DNA of 7,965 nt from Bacillota bacterium (GCA_023460055.1 JAEWRJ010000030.1:1-7965); one strand, 5' to 3'. Positions 1 to 5,348 are shown, counted from the stretch's first letter. Numbers and translations are program-made. Notes: generated by a model not told the origin, from the letters alone.

Positions 1-26
1 CCTGTGTTATGCTTCTTCTGATCCAT
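1..26 (-). CDS. Start of an unidentified gene, cut by the left edge
   Basis: An ATG at 26-24 on the minus strand is preceded by a GGAGAG-type ribosome binding site about 7 bases upstream. It opens a frame reading MDQKKHNT before leaving the window. Eight residues do not allow identification. It lies downstream of the ruvX/DUF1292 terminator, so it probably has its own transcription signal within 27-158. A nine-base inverted repeat (6-14 and 62-70) flanks its start region. The start itself is fairly convincing; the product is unknown. Confidence 0.5.
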
Positions 27-75
27 TTTGATTCTCTCCAGTCGCTTTTGTCTTCAACACTAAGCATAACTGGTT

Positions 76-93
76 TGATCCCTTAATGGATCA
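76..93. promoter_or_regulatory. Short inverted repeat upstream of the left-edge gene
   Basis: TGATCC and GGATCA form a perfect 6-base inverted repeat around a 6-base AT-rich centre. It lies about 50 bases upstream of the start codon at 26. It could be an operator or a small hairpin, but I found no convincing -35/-10 pair beside it. A chance occurrence is possible. Confidence 0.25.
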
Positions 94-158
94 CTTTTTA
101 TGGGCAACTCATTTTACAACTCACCAAAAGGCCGCGGCTGCGCCGTCATTCGGGCGAT

Positions 159-184
159 AAAAAAACCGCTGATCGCTCAGCGGT
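159..184 (-). terminator. Intrinsic terminator of the ireB–ruvX operon
   Basis: Read on the minus strand, ACCGCTGA, a four-base loop GCGA and TCAGCGGT form a perfect 8-bp stem, followed directly by a run of seven U residues in RNA (A-tract at 159-165 on the plus strand). It starts 24 bases after the DUF1292 stop codon. This is a textbook rho-independent terminator and sets the end of the operon. Confidence 0.93.
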
Positions 185-207
185 CTTCAGGTCAGGAAAG
201 GCGTGAA

Positions 208-525
208 TTATTCCTCGCCCTCTTCTTCTTCGTCAAGATACTCCAGGAACAGGTCAAACACCTTCTGGGCGACATCATCATCGTCGACGGAGACGTAGAC
301 ATCTTCGCCGTCTTGTTCCTCGATCTTCATGATGACAACGCTGCCCTCTTCGTCGTCCTCATCCTCTTCGGGGGCCATCAGCACGACGTACTCCGCGCCG
401 TCCAGCTCGATGGTGGCCTGGTACTCAAACGCCGTGGTCACGCCGTCTTCGTCGGTCAGTTCCACGATGTTGTCAAATTCTTCTTCCTCTTCAAATTCCG
501 GGGTCAGATCCTTGTTCTCATCCAT
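208..525 (-). CDS. DUF1292 (YrzB-like) protein from an internal start within the ruvX frame
   Basis: An ATG at 525-523, corresponding to residue 149 of the fused frame, has a consensus AGGAGG eight bases upstream. From here the frame encodes 105 residues, close to the usual size of free-standing DUF1292 proteins such as B. subtilis YrzB. The protein is very acidic, with Glu/Asp runs near its start (EFEEEEEFD), in the middle (EEDEDDEEGS) and at the C-terminus (EEEEGEE). Between these is a beta-rich core (VELTDEDGVTTAFEYQATIELDG is the first strand region; YVVLMAP follows). Its biochemical role is not known to me. Its usual position after ruvX and the retained ribosome binding site argue that this shorter product is the ancestral, and probably still a real, translation product. 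It is entered separately because expression as an independent polypeptide is likely but unproven. Confidence 0.7.
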   Translation of the reverse strand: MDENKDLTPEFEEEEEFDNIVELTDEDGVTTAFEYQATIELDGAEYVVLMAPEEDEDDEEGSVVIMKIEEQDGEDVYVSVDDDDVAQKVFDLFLEYLDEEEEGEE

Positions 526-969
526 GTCGGTTTCCTCCTGATGTTGTTGGGGCTTTGGGCGACGCTTCATGTCCAGATAGCTTTGCAGTATCAGGGCGGC
601 GGCGACTTTATCCACCGTATCCTTCCGGTCCTGGCGGCGCATGCCGCCTTCGATCAAGGCCATCTCGGCGGACTTGGTGGTGAGCCGCTCGTCGATATAT
701 TCTACCTTCAGGCCCTTTTGTTCAAGCTGAGCGCAGAAATCCCGCGCCTTTTGCGCCTGCGGGCCCATGGAGCCATCCATGTTCAGCGGCAGGCCTGCCA
801 CAATATACGCTACATTCAGCTCTTGCGCAAGAGATAAAAAATAAAGGCTGTCCGGCCCCCAGCCAATCCGCTGGTATACGCTGTGCGGGCTTGCGATCAA
901 TTCTGTTTCATCGGACAGGGCCAGGCCGATGCGCCTGTCCCCGATATCAAGCCCCAGTATGCGCGCCAT
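208..969 (-). CDS. ruvX: RuvX/YqgF putative resolvase joined in frame to a DUF1292 domain
   Basis: Residues 1 to about 137 are a complete YqgF/RuvX protein of the RNase H-like fold, a family linked to Holliday-junction resolution and to 16S rRNA 5'-end maturation. Visible marks are the N-terminal GLDIGDRRIG with D8, the DER motif at 93-95 (YIDERLTT), and D120 in the VDKVAAALIL segment; together these look like the acidic active site. The family is usually about 138 residues and ends here, but no stop codon follows. After a short linker (PKPQQHQEETD) the frame runs into a 105-residue acidic DUF1292 domain, giving 253 residues. The start ATG shares one base with the ireB stop (TGATG), which implies translational coupling. 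The ribosome binding site of the DUF1292 gene is still present inside the frame, so both the fusion and free DUF1292 may be made. A lost stop codon or a sequencing error could also explain the fusion. Confidence 0.9.
   Translation of the reverse strand: MARILGLDIGDRRIGLALSDETELIASPHSVYQRIGWGPDSLYFLSLAQELNVAYIVAGLPLNMDGSMGPQAQKARDFCAQLEQKGLKVEYIDERLTTKSAEMALIEGGMRRQDRKDTVDKVAAALILQSYLDMKRRPKPQQHQEETDMDENKDLTPEFEEEEEFDNIVELTDEDGVTTAFEYQATIELDGAEYVVLMAPEEDEDDEEGSVVIMKIEEQDGEDVYVSVDDDDVAQKVFDLFLEYLDEEEEGEE
534..539 (-). promoter_or_regulatory. Internal ribosome binding site for DUF1292
   Basis: AGGAGG on the minus strand, eight bases before the ATG at 525-523. It lies inside the fused ruvX frame, where it encodes part of the linker (Gln-Glu-Glu). 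It is the main evidence that the DUF1292 part can be translated on its own. Confidence 0.75.
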
Positions 970-1232
970 CAGCCTTCAATGTGGTTGTGCACATAAAAGC
1001 GCACAAGCTCTTCCAGTATTTCATCACGCTCCAGCCGGCAGATCAGGCTGCGCGCCGAATCGTGGCTGGTAATATAGGTGGGGTCGCCGGTCAGGATAAA
1101 GCCCGTCAGCTGAGCGATCGGATCATAACCCTTCGCCTGCAGCGCCTTGTACACATGCGCCATGATCTCGGCGGGGGATTCCTTTTTCGTCACGACCGGC
1201 TCCAGTTTTGTGGTTCCAAACTGCTCACTCAT
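969..1232 (-). CDS. ireB: IreB family regulatory phosphoprotein (UPF0297)
   Basis: An 87-residue protein of the UPF0297/IreB (YrzL) family. The recognisable core is GYDPIAQLTGFILTGDPTYI, then SHDSAR and LERDEILEELVRFY. In Enterococcus faecalis IreB is a small dimeric protein phosphorylated on N-terminal threonines by the PASTA kinase IreK, and it affects cephalosporin resistance. This protein has adjacent threonines at T7 and T8, but their phosphorylation is only an inference. The start is placed at the ATG at 1232, which has AGGAGGG seven bases upstream. The longer frame from 1256 is rejected because that ATG overlaps the promoter -10 box TATAAT. The length fits the family (E. faecalis IreB is about 89 residues). 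The stop overlaps the ruvX start by one base. In many Firmicutes alaS precedes this gene; here the mgl operon does. Confidence 0.95.
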   Translation of the reverse strand: MSEQFGTTKLEPVVTKKESPAEIMAHVYKALQAKGYDPIAQLTGFILTGDPTYITSHDSARSLICRLERDEILEELVRFYVHNHIEG

Positions 1233-1254
1233 CGCCTCACCCTCCTCTTTGCTC

Positions 1255-1284
1255 ATTATACCCCTTAAGTATCGTGAAACACAA
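1255..1284 (-). promoter_or_regulatory. Promoter of the ireB–ruvX operon
   Basis: A perfect -10 box TATAAT lies at 1260-1255 on the minus strand. A weak -35 candidate, TTGTGT, sits at 1284-1279 with an 18-base spacer. The predicted start near 1248 leaves a short leader of about 16 bases that holds the ireB ribosome binding site. The -10 match is strong; the -35 is poor. Confidence 0.65.
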
Positions 1285-1298
1285 GCGATACAGCGTCG

Positions 1299-1325
1299 TT
1301 GACAAGGTTTTTACAAATACATAAT
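1299..1325 (+). promoter_or_regulatory. Possible plus-strand promoter facing the 1326-1450 element
   Basis: A consensus -35 TTGACA at 1299-1304 is followed after 15 bases by CATAAT (five of six matches to the -10 consensus) at 1320-1325. The spacing is shorter than the usual 17 bases, which weakens the call. Transcription would begin just inside the inverted-repeat element and run antisense to the 46-residue gene and mglC. No plus-strand gene follows, so this may be chance. Confidence 0.3.
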
Positions 1326-1450
1326 GCGGCTTCCACGAAAGGCGCATAACCGCGCGCATAAGGGGCTGCGCGCAGCTGCGGGGCCAATGCCCCTTGCAGA
1401 CAGCAGTGCTGCGGACAGCGCCGTCTGCAAGCGTCTTTCGTGAAAGCCGC
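1326..1450. repeat. Nested inverted-repeat element, 125 bases, possibly a structured RNA or miniature repeat
   Basis: The 20-base ends at 1326-1345 and 1431-1450 are inverted copies matching at 18 of 20 positions. In RNA from either strand one of the two differences becomes a G·U pair. Inside are further perfect inverted pairs: AAGGGGC (1360-1366) with GCCCCTT (1389-1395), and GCAGAC (1396-1401) with GTCTGC (1423-1428). There is also the palindrome CTGCGCGCAG (1366-1375), a small CAGC-AGT-GCTG hairpin (1401-1411), and a direct repeat of GCGCATAA at 1342-1349 and 1354-1361. The whole could fold as a long closing stem with two arms. It starts five bases after the stop of the last mgl-operon gene. 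It has no U-tract, so it is not a standard terminator. It could be a 3'-end stability structure, a non-coding RNA, or a MITE/BIME-like repeat copy. Confidence 0.6.
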
Positions 1451-1455
1451 GAAGA

Positions 1456-1596
1456 TTACCTTGTCCCGATGATCAATACAGCGATGAGCGCGATAACCAG
1501 CAGAGCGATGATGACATCCAGCGCCTTCAGGGGGATCTTCACCCTATCGTACAGGCGTTCCTTGAAACTCTTGGGGGGTGTTTCTTGCTCTTTCAT
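1456..1596 (-). CDS. 46-residue single-helix membrane protein coupled to mglC
   Basis: An ATG at 1596-1594 overlaps the mglC stop codon by one base (TAATG), so translation would be coupled to the permease. The frame is 46 residues and ends with TAA at 1458-1456. Residues 1-23 are polar and basic (MKEQETPPKSFKERLYDRVK at the start). Residues about 24-44 form one strongly hydrophobic helix rich in Ile, Leu, Val and Ala, containing one Asp at its start (KALDVIIALLVIA), and the chain ends GTR. The positive N-terminal side suggests an N-in orientation. I do not recognise a family. Its place as the last gene of the operon, with no gap, suggests a small accessory subunit or stabiliser of the MglC/MglA membrane complex; that role is inference. 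It might also be a short frame translated by chance, but its clean composition and overlap argue against this. Confidence 0.7.
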   Translation of the reverse strand: MKEQETPPKSFKERLYDRVKIPLKALDVIIALLVIALIAVLIIGTR

Positions 1597-2603
1597 TACT
1601 TCTTTGCCAGGTACTTGCGCAGGTCGAGCGCAACGGCGATGATGATGACCAGACCCTGCACGATATAGGTATAGTCGCTTTTAAGCCCCATGAACTGCAT
1701 GGCGATTTTCAGCACCTCAAATACCAGCACGCCGATGAGTATGCCTGATATGCGGCCGACGCCGCCGTTGACCGATACGCCGCCGATGGTGCAGCCGGCG
1801 ATGGCTTCAAGCTCGTAGCCCATGGCGGTGTTGACGGAAGCGCCGCCGGATTTAGCCGCCAGCAGGAAGCCGCACAGGCCATAGAGGATGCCGGCCATGG
1901 TGTAGATGAGTATCTTGGAACGGGTAACATTAACGCCGGCCACTTCCGCCGCGGCCTCATTGCCGCCGATGGCGTACATGTACTTGCCATAGCGCATCTT
2001 GTTGTAGAGCAGCCACATGATCAGGCCCACGCCTAACGCGATGAGCGCGATGTAGGAGACGATCGGGTTGCCCACAAAGCCGGTGGCGATGCCGGTGTAC
2101 TGGGAGCGCAGGCTGCCCAGAGGCTGCGCGCCGGTCATCACCAGCGCCAGGCCGTAGACCAGCGTCTGCATGCCCAGGGTGGCGATGAAGGGGGGAACCT
2201 TGAACAGCGAGATAACCGAGCCGTTCACAGCACCGATCAGGGCGCCGATAGCCAGCACGATGGCCAGCGCCGCGATGACGGGCACTTCGCCCAGCCAGGG
2301 CCAGTACTTGTTGGCGTAGTCCGATTTTTGCAGAAGGATCGCGGCCATGCAGGCCGTGAAGCCCGCCGTGCGGCCTGCTGACAGATCCGTTCCCTTGGTG
2401 ATCAGGCAGCCCGATACCCCCAGCGCGATGATGAACCGGATGGCTGTGTTGCCCAGAAGGTTGCGGAGATTGGATTCCCCTAAAAAGTTTGGGCGCAGGA
2501 TGCTGACGATAATGGCCAGCAGGATGATGCCGATAATGATGACATTGTCCATCAGGAACTTGCCGAATGATTTATGCTGCTGCAGTCTGGGATTCGCTTG
2601 CAT
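1596..2603 (-). CDS. mglC: Galactose/methyl-galactoside ABC importer permease MglC
   Basis: A 335-residue integral membrane protein of the BPD_transp_2 (RbsC/MglC) family, almost the same length as E. coli MglC (336). It forms the sugar channel in the cytoplasmic membrane. The diagnostic segment ALGVSGCLITKGTDLSAGR at 60-78 closely follows E. coli MglC. Hydrophobic helices are evident at about 20-37, 56-70, 82-92, 108-130, 137-157, 180-200, 231-250, 265-275, 284-303 and 312-327. The cytoplasmic coupling loop AIGGNEAAAEVAGVNV at 211-226 should contact the ATPase. The start is 15 bases after the mglA stop; its ribosome binding site (AAAGG/GGCGGGG) is weak, so coupling to mglA is likely. The stop overlaps the next small gene. 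Specificity for galactose or glucose rather than another sugar is inferred from family resemblance. Confidence 0.94.
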   Translation of the reverse strand: MQANPRLQQHKSFGKFLMDNVIIIGIILLAIIVSILRPNFLGESNLRNLLGNTAIRFIIALGVSGCLITKGTDLSAGRTAGFTACMAAILLQKSDYANKYWPWLGEVPVIAALAIVLAIGALIGAVNGSVISLFKVPPFIATLGMQTLVYGLALVMTGAQPLGSLRSQYTGIATGFVGNPIVSYIALIALGVGLIMWLLYNKMRYGKYMYAIGGNEAAAEVAGVNVTRSKILIYTMAGILYGLCGFLLAAKSGGASVNTAMGYELEAIAGCTIGGVSVNGGVGRISGILIGVLVFEVLKIAMQFMGLKSDYTYIVQGLVIIIAVALDLRKYLAKK

Positions 2604-2618
2604 GCTCTTGCCCCGCCT

Positions 2619-4130
2619 TTACTCGAATTGGGTTGCCAGGGTCATGATGTTTTCCTGTGTCGCGTCCTGCCCCTTGACTTCGCCGGTGAGGCGCCCGTCG
2701 CACATGACCAGGATGCGGTCGGACATGCCGATCAATTCCGACATCTCCGATGAGATCATGATGATGGATTTGCCCTGTCTGGCCAGGTCCGCGATGATGG
2801 TGTAGATTTCGTACTTGGCCCCGACGTCGATGCCGCGCGTGGGCTCATCCAGGATCAGGATATCCGGGTCATTGGCAAGCCACCGCGAAATCAGCACCTT
2901 CTGCTGGTTGCCGCCCGATAGTGACTTGATCAGCGTCTTTGTGGACGGCGTTTTAATGGACAGTTTGGCGACATTGTCCTTCACCAGCTTCTCGATCTTG
3001 CCCTCATTGAGGAACAGACCCATCTCCAGGTATCGGTCCAGGCTGGCGATGGATACATTGTCCGCCACCGGCAGCACGCTGAAGATCCCGGTAGCCCGGC
3101 GATCCTCCGTCAGCAGCGCGATGCTGCGCTGGATAGCGTCGCGCGGGCGGCTGATCCGCAGCTCCTTGCCCTTATAAGTGATGGTGCCCTGGGCGGCCGA
3201 ACGGATGCCGAAAATGCCTTCCATCAGCTCGGTGCGCTGAGCGCCTACCAGGCCTGCCACCCCCAGCACCTCACCCCTTCGCAGGCTGAAGGAGATGTTG
3301 CGGAAGCTGCGGGGGTTGTTTGAGGTGAAATTCTTCACCTCAAACACCACCTCGCCCGGCTTGTTCAGTTTCTCCGGGTACAGCTGGCTTAGTTCCCGGC
3401 CCACCATGTGGGTGATGATCTTGTCGGTGGTCAGGTCCCCGGCATCCCAGGTGCCGATGTACCTGCCGTCACGCATGATGGTGACTTCATCGGAAATGCG
3501 GAGAATCTCGTCCATCTTGTGGCTGATATAGACGATGGCGACGCCTTCGGCTTTCAGGTCCTCAATGATGGTAAACAGGGCCTCTACCTCGCGCTGGCTC
3601 AGCGAGCTGGTCGGCTCATCCAGGATGAGCACCTTGCAGTCCGCGGACACCGCCTTGGCGATTTCAACCGATTGCATCTGGGAAACCGACAGGCTGCCCA
3701 GCTTCTGCTTGGGGTCGAAATCCATCCTGACCTTTTGAAGCAGCCTGCGGGTGTTCTCGTACATGGCCTCATGATCCACCAGCGGGATGAAACCCAGCAG
3801 GCGCTTCAGGGGATAACGTCCCACGTATATATTTTCAGCGACGGACCGCTCGGGGATAGGCTGAAGCTCCTGGTGCACCATCGCGATGCCCAGTTTCAAC
3901 GCCTGCAGAGGGTCGTGAATGGCGACCTTCTGCCCCTCGTAGATGATCTCCCCTTCATCCATCTTGTAGATGCCGAACATGCACTTCATCAGCGTGGACT
4001 TGCCGGCGCCGTTTTCGCCCATCAAGGCATGGACGGTGCCCGGCCGCAGCTTGAGCTGCGCCTTGTCCAGCGCCTTGACGCCGGGAAAGGATTTGGATAC
4101 ATCCCGCATTTCCAGGCGGTACTCGCTCAT
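2619..4130 (-). CDS. mglA: Galactose/methyl-galactoside ABC importer ATPase MglA
   Basis: A 503-residue protein with two fused ABC ATPase domains, the layout of MglA/RbsA (E. coli MglA has 506). Domain 1 shows Walker A GENGAGKST (38-46), a modified signature LSVSQMQ (147-153), Walker B VLILDEP (167-173) and switch H204. Domain 2 shows a degenerate Walker A, GLVGAQRTE (293-301), with Arg in place of the catalytic Lys, followed by signature LSGGNQQKV (404-412) and Walker B ILILDEPTRGID. The degenerate second P-loop is normal in this family, so one site is likely to hydrolyse ATP poorly. The start at 4130 is chosen because AAGGAGG lies nine bases upstream and MSEYRLEMRDVSK matches the family N-terminus. 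The longer frame from 4178 is rejected: it adds 16 residues read through an intercistronic hairpin. Confidence 0.96.
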   Translation of the reverse strand: MSEYRLEMRDVSKSFPGVKALDKAQLKLRPGTVHALMGENGAGKSTLMKCMFGIYKMDEGEIIYEGQKVAIHDPLQALKLGIAMVHQELQPIPERSVAENIYVGRYPLKRLLGFIPLVDHEAMYENTRRLLQKVRMDFDPKQKLGSLSVSQMQSVEIAKAVSADCKVLILDEPTSSLSQREVEALFTIIEDLKAEGVAIVYISHKMDEILRISDEVTIMRDGRYIGTWDAGDLTTDKIITHMVGRELSQLYPEKLNKPGEVVFEVKNFTSNNPRSFRNISFSLRRGEVLGVAGLVGAQRTELMEGIFGIRSAAQGTITYKGKELRISRPRDAIQRSIALLTEDRRATGIFSVLPVADNVSIASLDRYLEMGLFLNEGKIEKLVKDNVAKLSIKTPSTKTLIKSLSGGNQQKVLISRWLANDPDILILDEPTRGIDVGAKYEIYTIIADLARQGKSIIMISSEMSELIGMSDRILVMCDGRLTGEVKGQDATQENIMTLATQFE

Positions 4131-4153
4131 GTGTGATTTCCTCCTTATGGGGA

Positions 4154-4187
4154 ACGAGGCGCGTGCGCACCCGCGCACGCACCTCGT
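4154..4187 (-). promoter_or_regulatory. Intercistronic hairpin between mglB and mglA
   Basis: Two 15-base arms (4173-4187 and 4154-4168) pair with a four-base loop. Fourteen pairs are Watson–Crick and one is G·U on the minus-strand RNA. No U-tract follows, so it is not a typical terminator. It lies in the 75-base gap after mglB. Such hairpins often protect the upstream message from 3' exonucleases and so raise binding-protein levels above the membrane subunits; that role is inferred here. Confidence 0.75.
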
Positions 4188-4205
4188 AAGGTGTTACCCT
4201 TGGGT

Positions 4206-5177
4206 TTACTTGGCGGCAAACTCCGCCGCGTTTTCCTGGGTGACCTTCACGTAGTCAACGGTGTAGTTCTTCTCAAGAGGCTCGCCGGCGGCGGCCTTGA
4301 TGGCGACATCGCCCGCGGTGTGGCTCTGGCCGATGTGGTCATTGAGCACGGTGCCGGTGATGCGGCCTTCCATGACGAGCTGCACAACTTCGGGCAGAGC
4401 GTCAACGCCCACCAGATAAATGTCCTTGCCTACGGTGCGGCCGGCGGCGTCAATGCTCTGCAGAGCGCCCAGGGCCATTCCGTCATTGTTGGCGAAGATC
4501 ACGTCGATTTCATTGCCGAACTGGGCCAGCGCGGTCGCGGACAGCTCCTGTCCCTTTTCCTGCGCCCAGTCACCGCGCTGCTCAAACAGCTTGTTGACCT
4601 TGAGGCCGGCATCGGTCAGCGCCTTGATGGAGAACTCGGTGCGGTACTGCGCGTCCACGTTCTCGGGATCGCCTACGATCATGACATAATCGACCACGCC
4701 GTTGCCGTTGAAGTCGCCCTTGTTTTCGGTGGCGGCGATGATTTCACCCTGGAAGGTGCCGCTCTGGCGAGCATCGGCGCCGACATAGGCGATCTTGTCC
4801 CACAGCTGCATATCTTCTGCGGTGGGCTCACGGTTGATGAACACGGTGGGTATGCCGGCGGCCTTCACCAGGTCGATGACGGTGGCGGCGGCGGTGGACT
4901 GCACCAGGTTGATGATGAGCACATCGACCTTATCGGCGATGAAGGTATTGATCTGGTTGGTCTGCTCGACCTGGTCGCCCTTGCCGTCAACGACGGTGAC
5001 CTTGTGGCCCAGCCCGGTCAGGTATTTTTCCAGCTCGGTGCGGTACAGGGTCATGAAGTTGTCGTCATACTTATAGATGGCGACGCCGATGTTGAGGGAT
5101 TTGCTTTCGGCGGACACGACGGACACCAGGCCCATCATCATCACAGCAGCGAGTACCAGCGCTAGTAACTTTTTCAT
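4206..5177 (-). CDS. mglB: Galactose/glucose-binding protein MglB, secreted
   Basis: A 323-residue periplasmic-binding-protein-like (type 1 fold) solute receptor. A signal peptide covers residues 1-23 (KK, a hydrophobic core, then VSA before ESKS). It has no lipobox cysteine. Against E. coli MglB the ligand residues are readily placed: D39 and F41 in YKYDDNF, N90, D175, R179, W204, N231, D259 in GVDALPE, and N279 in GTVLND. The position of E. coli H152 is Asn (N173), the one clear change. A calcium loop is also recognisable (D155, N157, N159, D163), with D225 in place of E. coli E205. The start at 5177 has GGGAGG six bases upstream and begins a proper signal peptide; a 32-residue longer frame from 5273 is rejected because it spans the promoter. 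It is the first gene of the operon. Galactose or glucose is the expected ligand. Confidence 0.95.
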   Translation of the reverse strand: MKKLLALVLAAVMMMGLVSVVSAESKSLNIGVAIYKYDDNFMTLYRTELEKYLTGLGHKVTVVDGKGDQVEQTNQINTFIADKVDVLIINLVQSTAAATVIDLVKAAGIPTVFINREPTAEDMQLWDKIAYVGADARQSGTFQGEIIAATENKGDFNGNGVVDYVMIVGDPENVDAQYRTEFSIKALTDAGLKVNKLFEQRGDWAQEKGQELSATALAQFGNEIDVIFANNDGMALGALQSIDAAGRTVGKDIYLVGVDALPEVVQLVMEGRITGTVLNDHIGQSHTAGDVAIKAAAGEPLEKNYTVDYVKVTQENAAEFAAK

Positions 5178-5198
5178 GTGGATCCTCCCTTTTATGTA

Positions 5199-5208
5199 GA
5201 ACCGGTTC
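5199..5208. promoter_or_regulatory. Perfect palindrome GAACCGGTTC in the mglB leader
   Basis: A 10-base perfect palindrome centred on CCGG lies about 14-24 bases downstream of the predicted mglB transcription start and 21 bases before the start codon. LacI/GalR-family operators are palindromes with a central CG, so it could be an operator acting as a roadblock. No regulator gene is present in the window to support this. Confidence 0.4.
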
Positions 5209-5228
5209 CCCGGCCCTTTAATGTGCTT

Positions 5229-5256
5229 ATTGTACCAAAAAATGCCCAGATGGTAA
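5229..5256 (-). promoter_or_regulatory. Promoter of the mglB operon
   Basis: On the minus strand an extended -10 element TGGTACAAT has its hexamer at 5234-5229 (five of six consensus bases plus the upstream TG). A -35 candidate TTACCA lies at 5256-5251, with a 16-base spacer. Transcription would start near 5222, giving a leader of about 45 bases. This is the best-scoring site upstream of mglB by eye. Confidence 0.6.
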
Positions 5257-5269
5257 TATGATATATTAC
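5253..5269. promoter_or_regulatory. Inverted repeat overlapping the mglB -35 region
   Basis: GTAATAT and ATATTAC form a perfect 7-base inverted repeat around GAT. It overlaps the -35 box of the mglB promoter, a good position for a repressor or activator. It is AT-rich and has some likeness in form, but not in exact sequence, to Fur/PerR boxes. The identity of any binding protein is unknown. Confidence 0.45.
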
Positions 5270-5348
5270 TCAAAACTATTAAATTCTTATTTTATTGCAT
5301 CATTTGATTTCGAGCGCTTGGATAGTTTAGGCCGCTGCGGGGCTTTCG
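5270..5348. other. Central part of the divergent intergenic region
   Basis: The gap between the mglB and membrane-protein start codons covers 5178-5494 (317 bases). The two promoters and palindromes occupy the left part and the centre. This stretch is AT-rich up to about 5310 and GC-richer afterwards. I see no open frame with a ribosome binding site and no convincing further motif in it. Confidence 0.5.

Noticed and set aside
329..541. Serine-rich plus-strand frame that looks like a repeat protein
   Set aside because: The serine runs are just the complement of the Glu/Asp codons in the acidic DUF1292 region.
100..837. Plus-strand frame of 245 codons opposite ruvX/DUF1292
   Set aside because: It runs through the terminator and the antisense of two recognisable domains; the composition is unnatural.
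1326..1450. The nested inverted repeat as a tRNA, CRISPR or ordinary terminator
   Set aside because: There is no tRNA-like anticodon arm or CCA acceptor pattern, no regularly spaced repeats, and no U-tract after a stem.
1394..1642. Plus-strand 82-codon frame over the structured element and small gene
   Set aside because: It has no ribosome binding site or recognisable domain and is antisense to the mglC-coupled small gene.
3408..4136. Plus-strand frame of 242 codons opposite mglA
   Set aside because: It is antisense to the clear double-ABC ATPase. No domain is recognisable, and high GC explains the open frame.
4131..4178. Extended N-terminus for MglA from the ATG at 4178
   Set aside because: The extra residues are encoded by the intercistronic hairpin, and a strong ribosome binding site lies before the ATG at 4130.
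4191..5165. Long plus-strand frame of 324 codons opposite mglB
   Set aside because: It is the antisense shadow of a well-supported mglB, has no good ribosome binding site and reads as low-complexity Gly/His/Asp-rich protein.
5253..5269. A PerR box controlling the katA side
   Set aside because: Only about half of the PerR consensus positions match, and the site lies about 90 bases upstream of the plus-strand -35 box, beside the mglB promoter.
5178..5273. Extended N-terminus for MglB from the ATG at 5273
   Set aside because: It would put 32 residues before a normal signal peptide and would start upstream of the predicted promoter.
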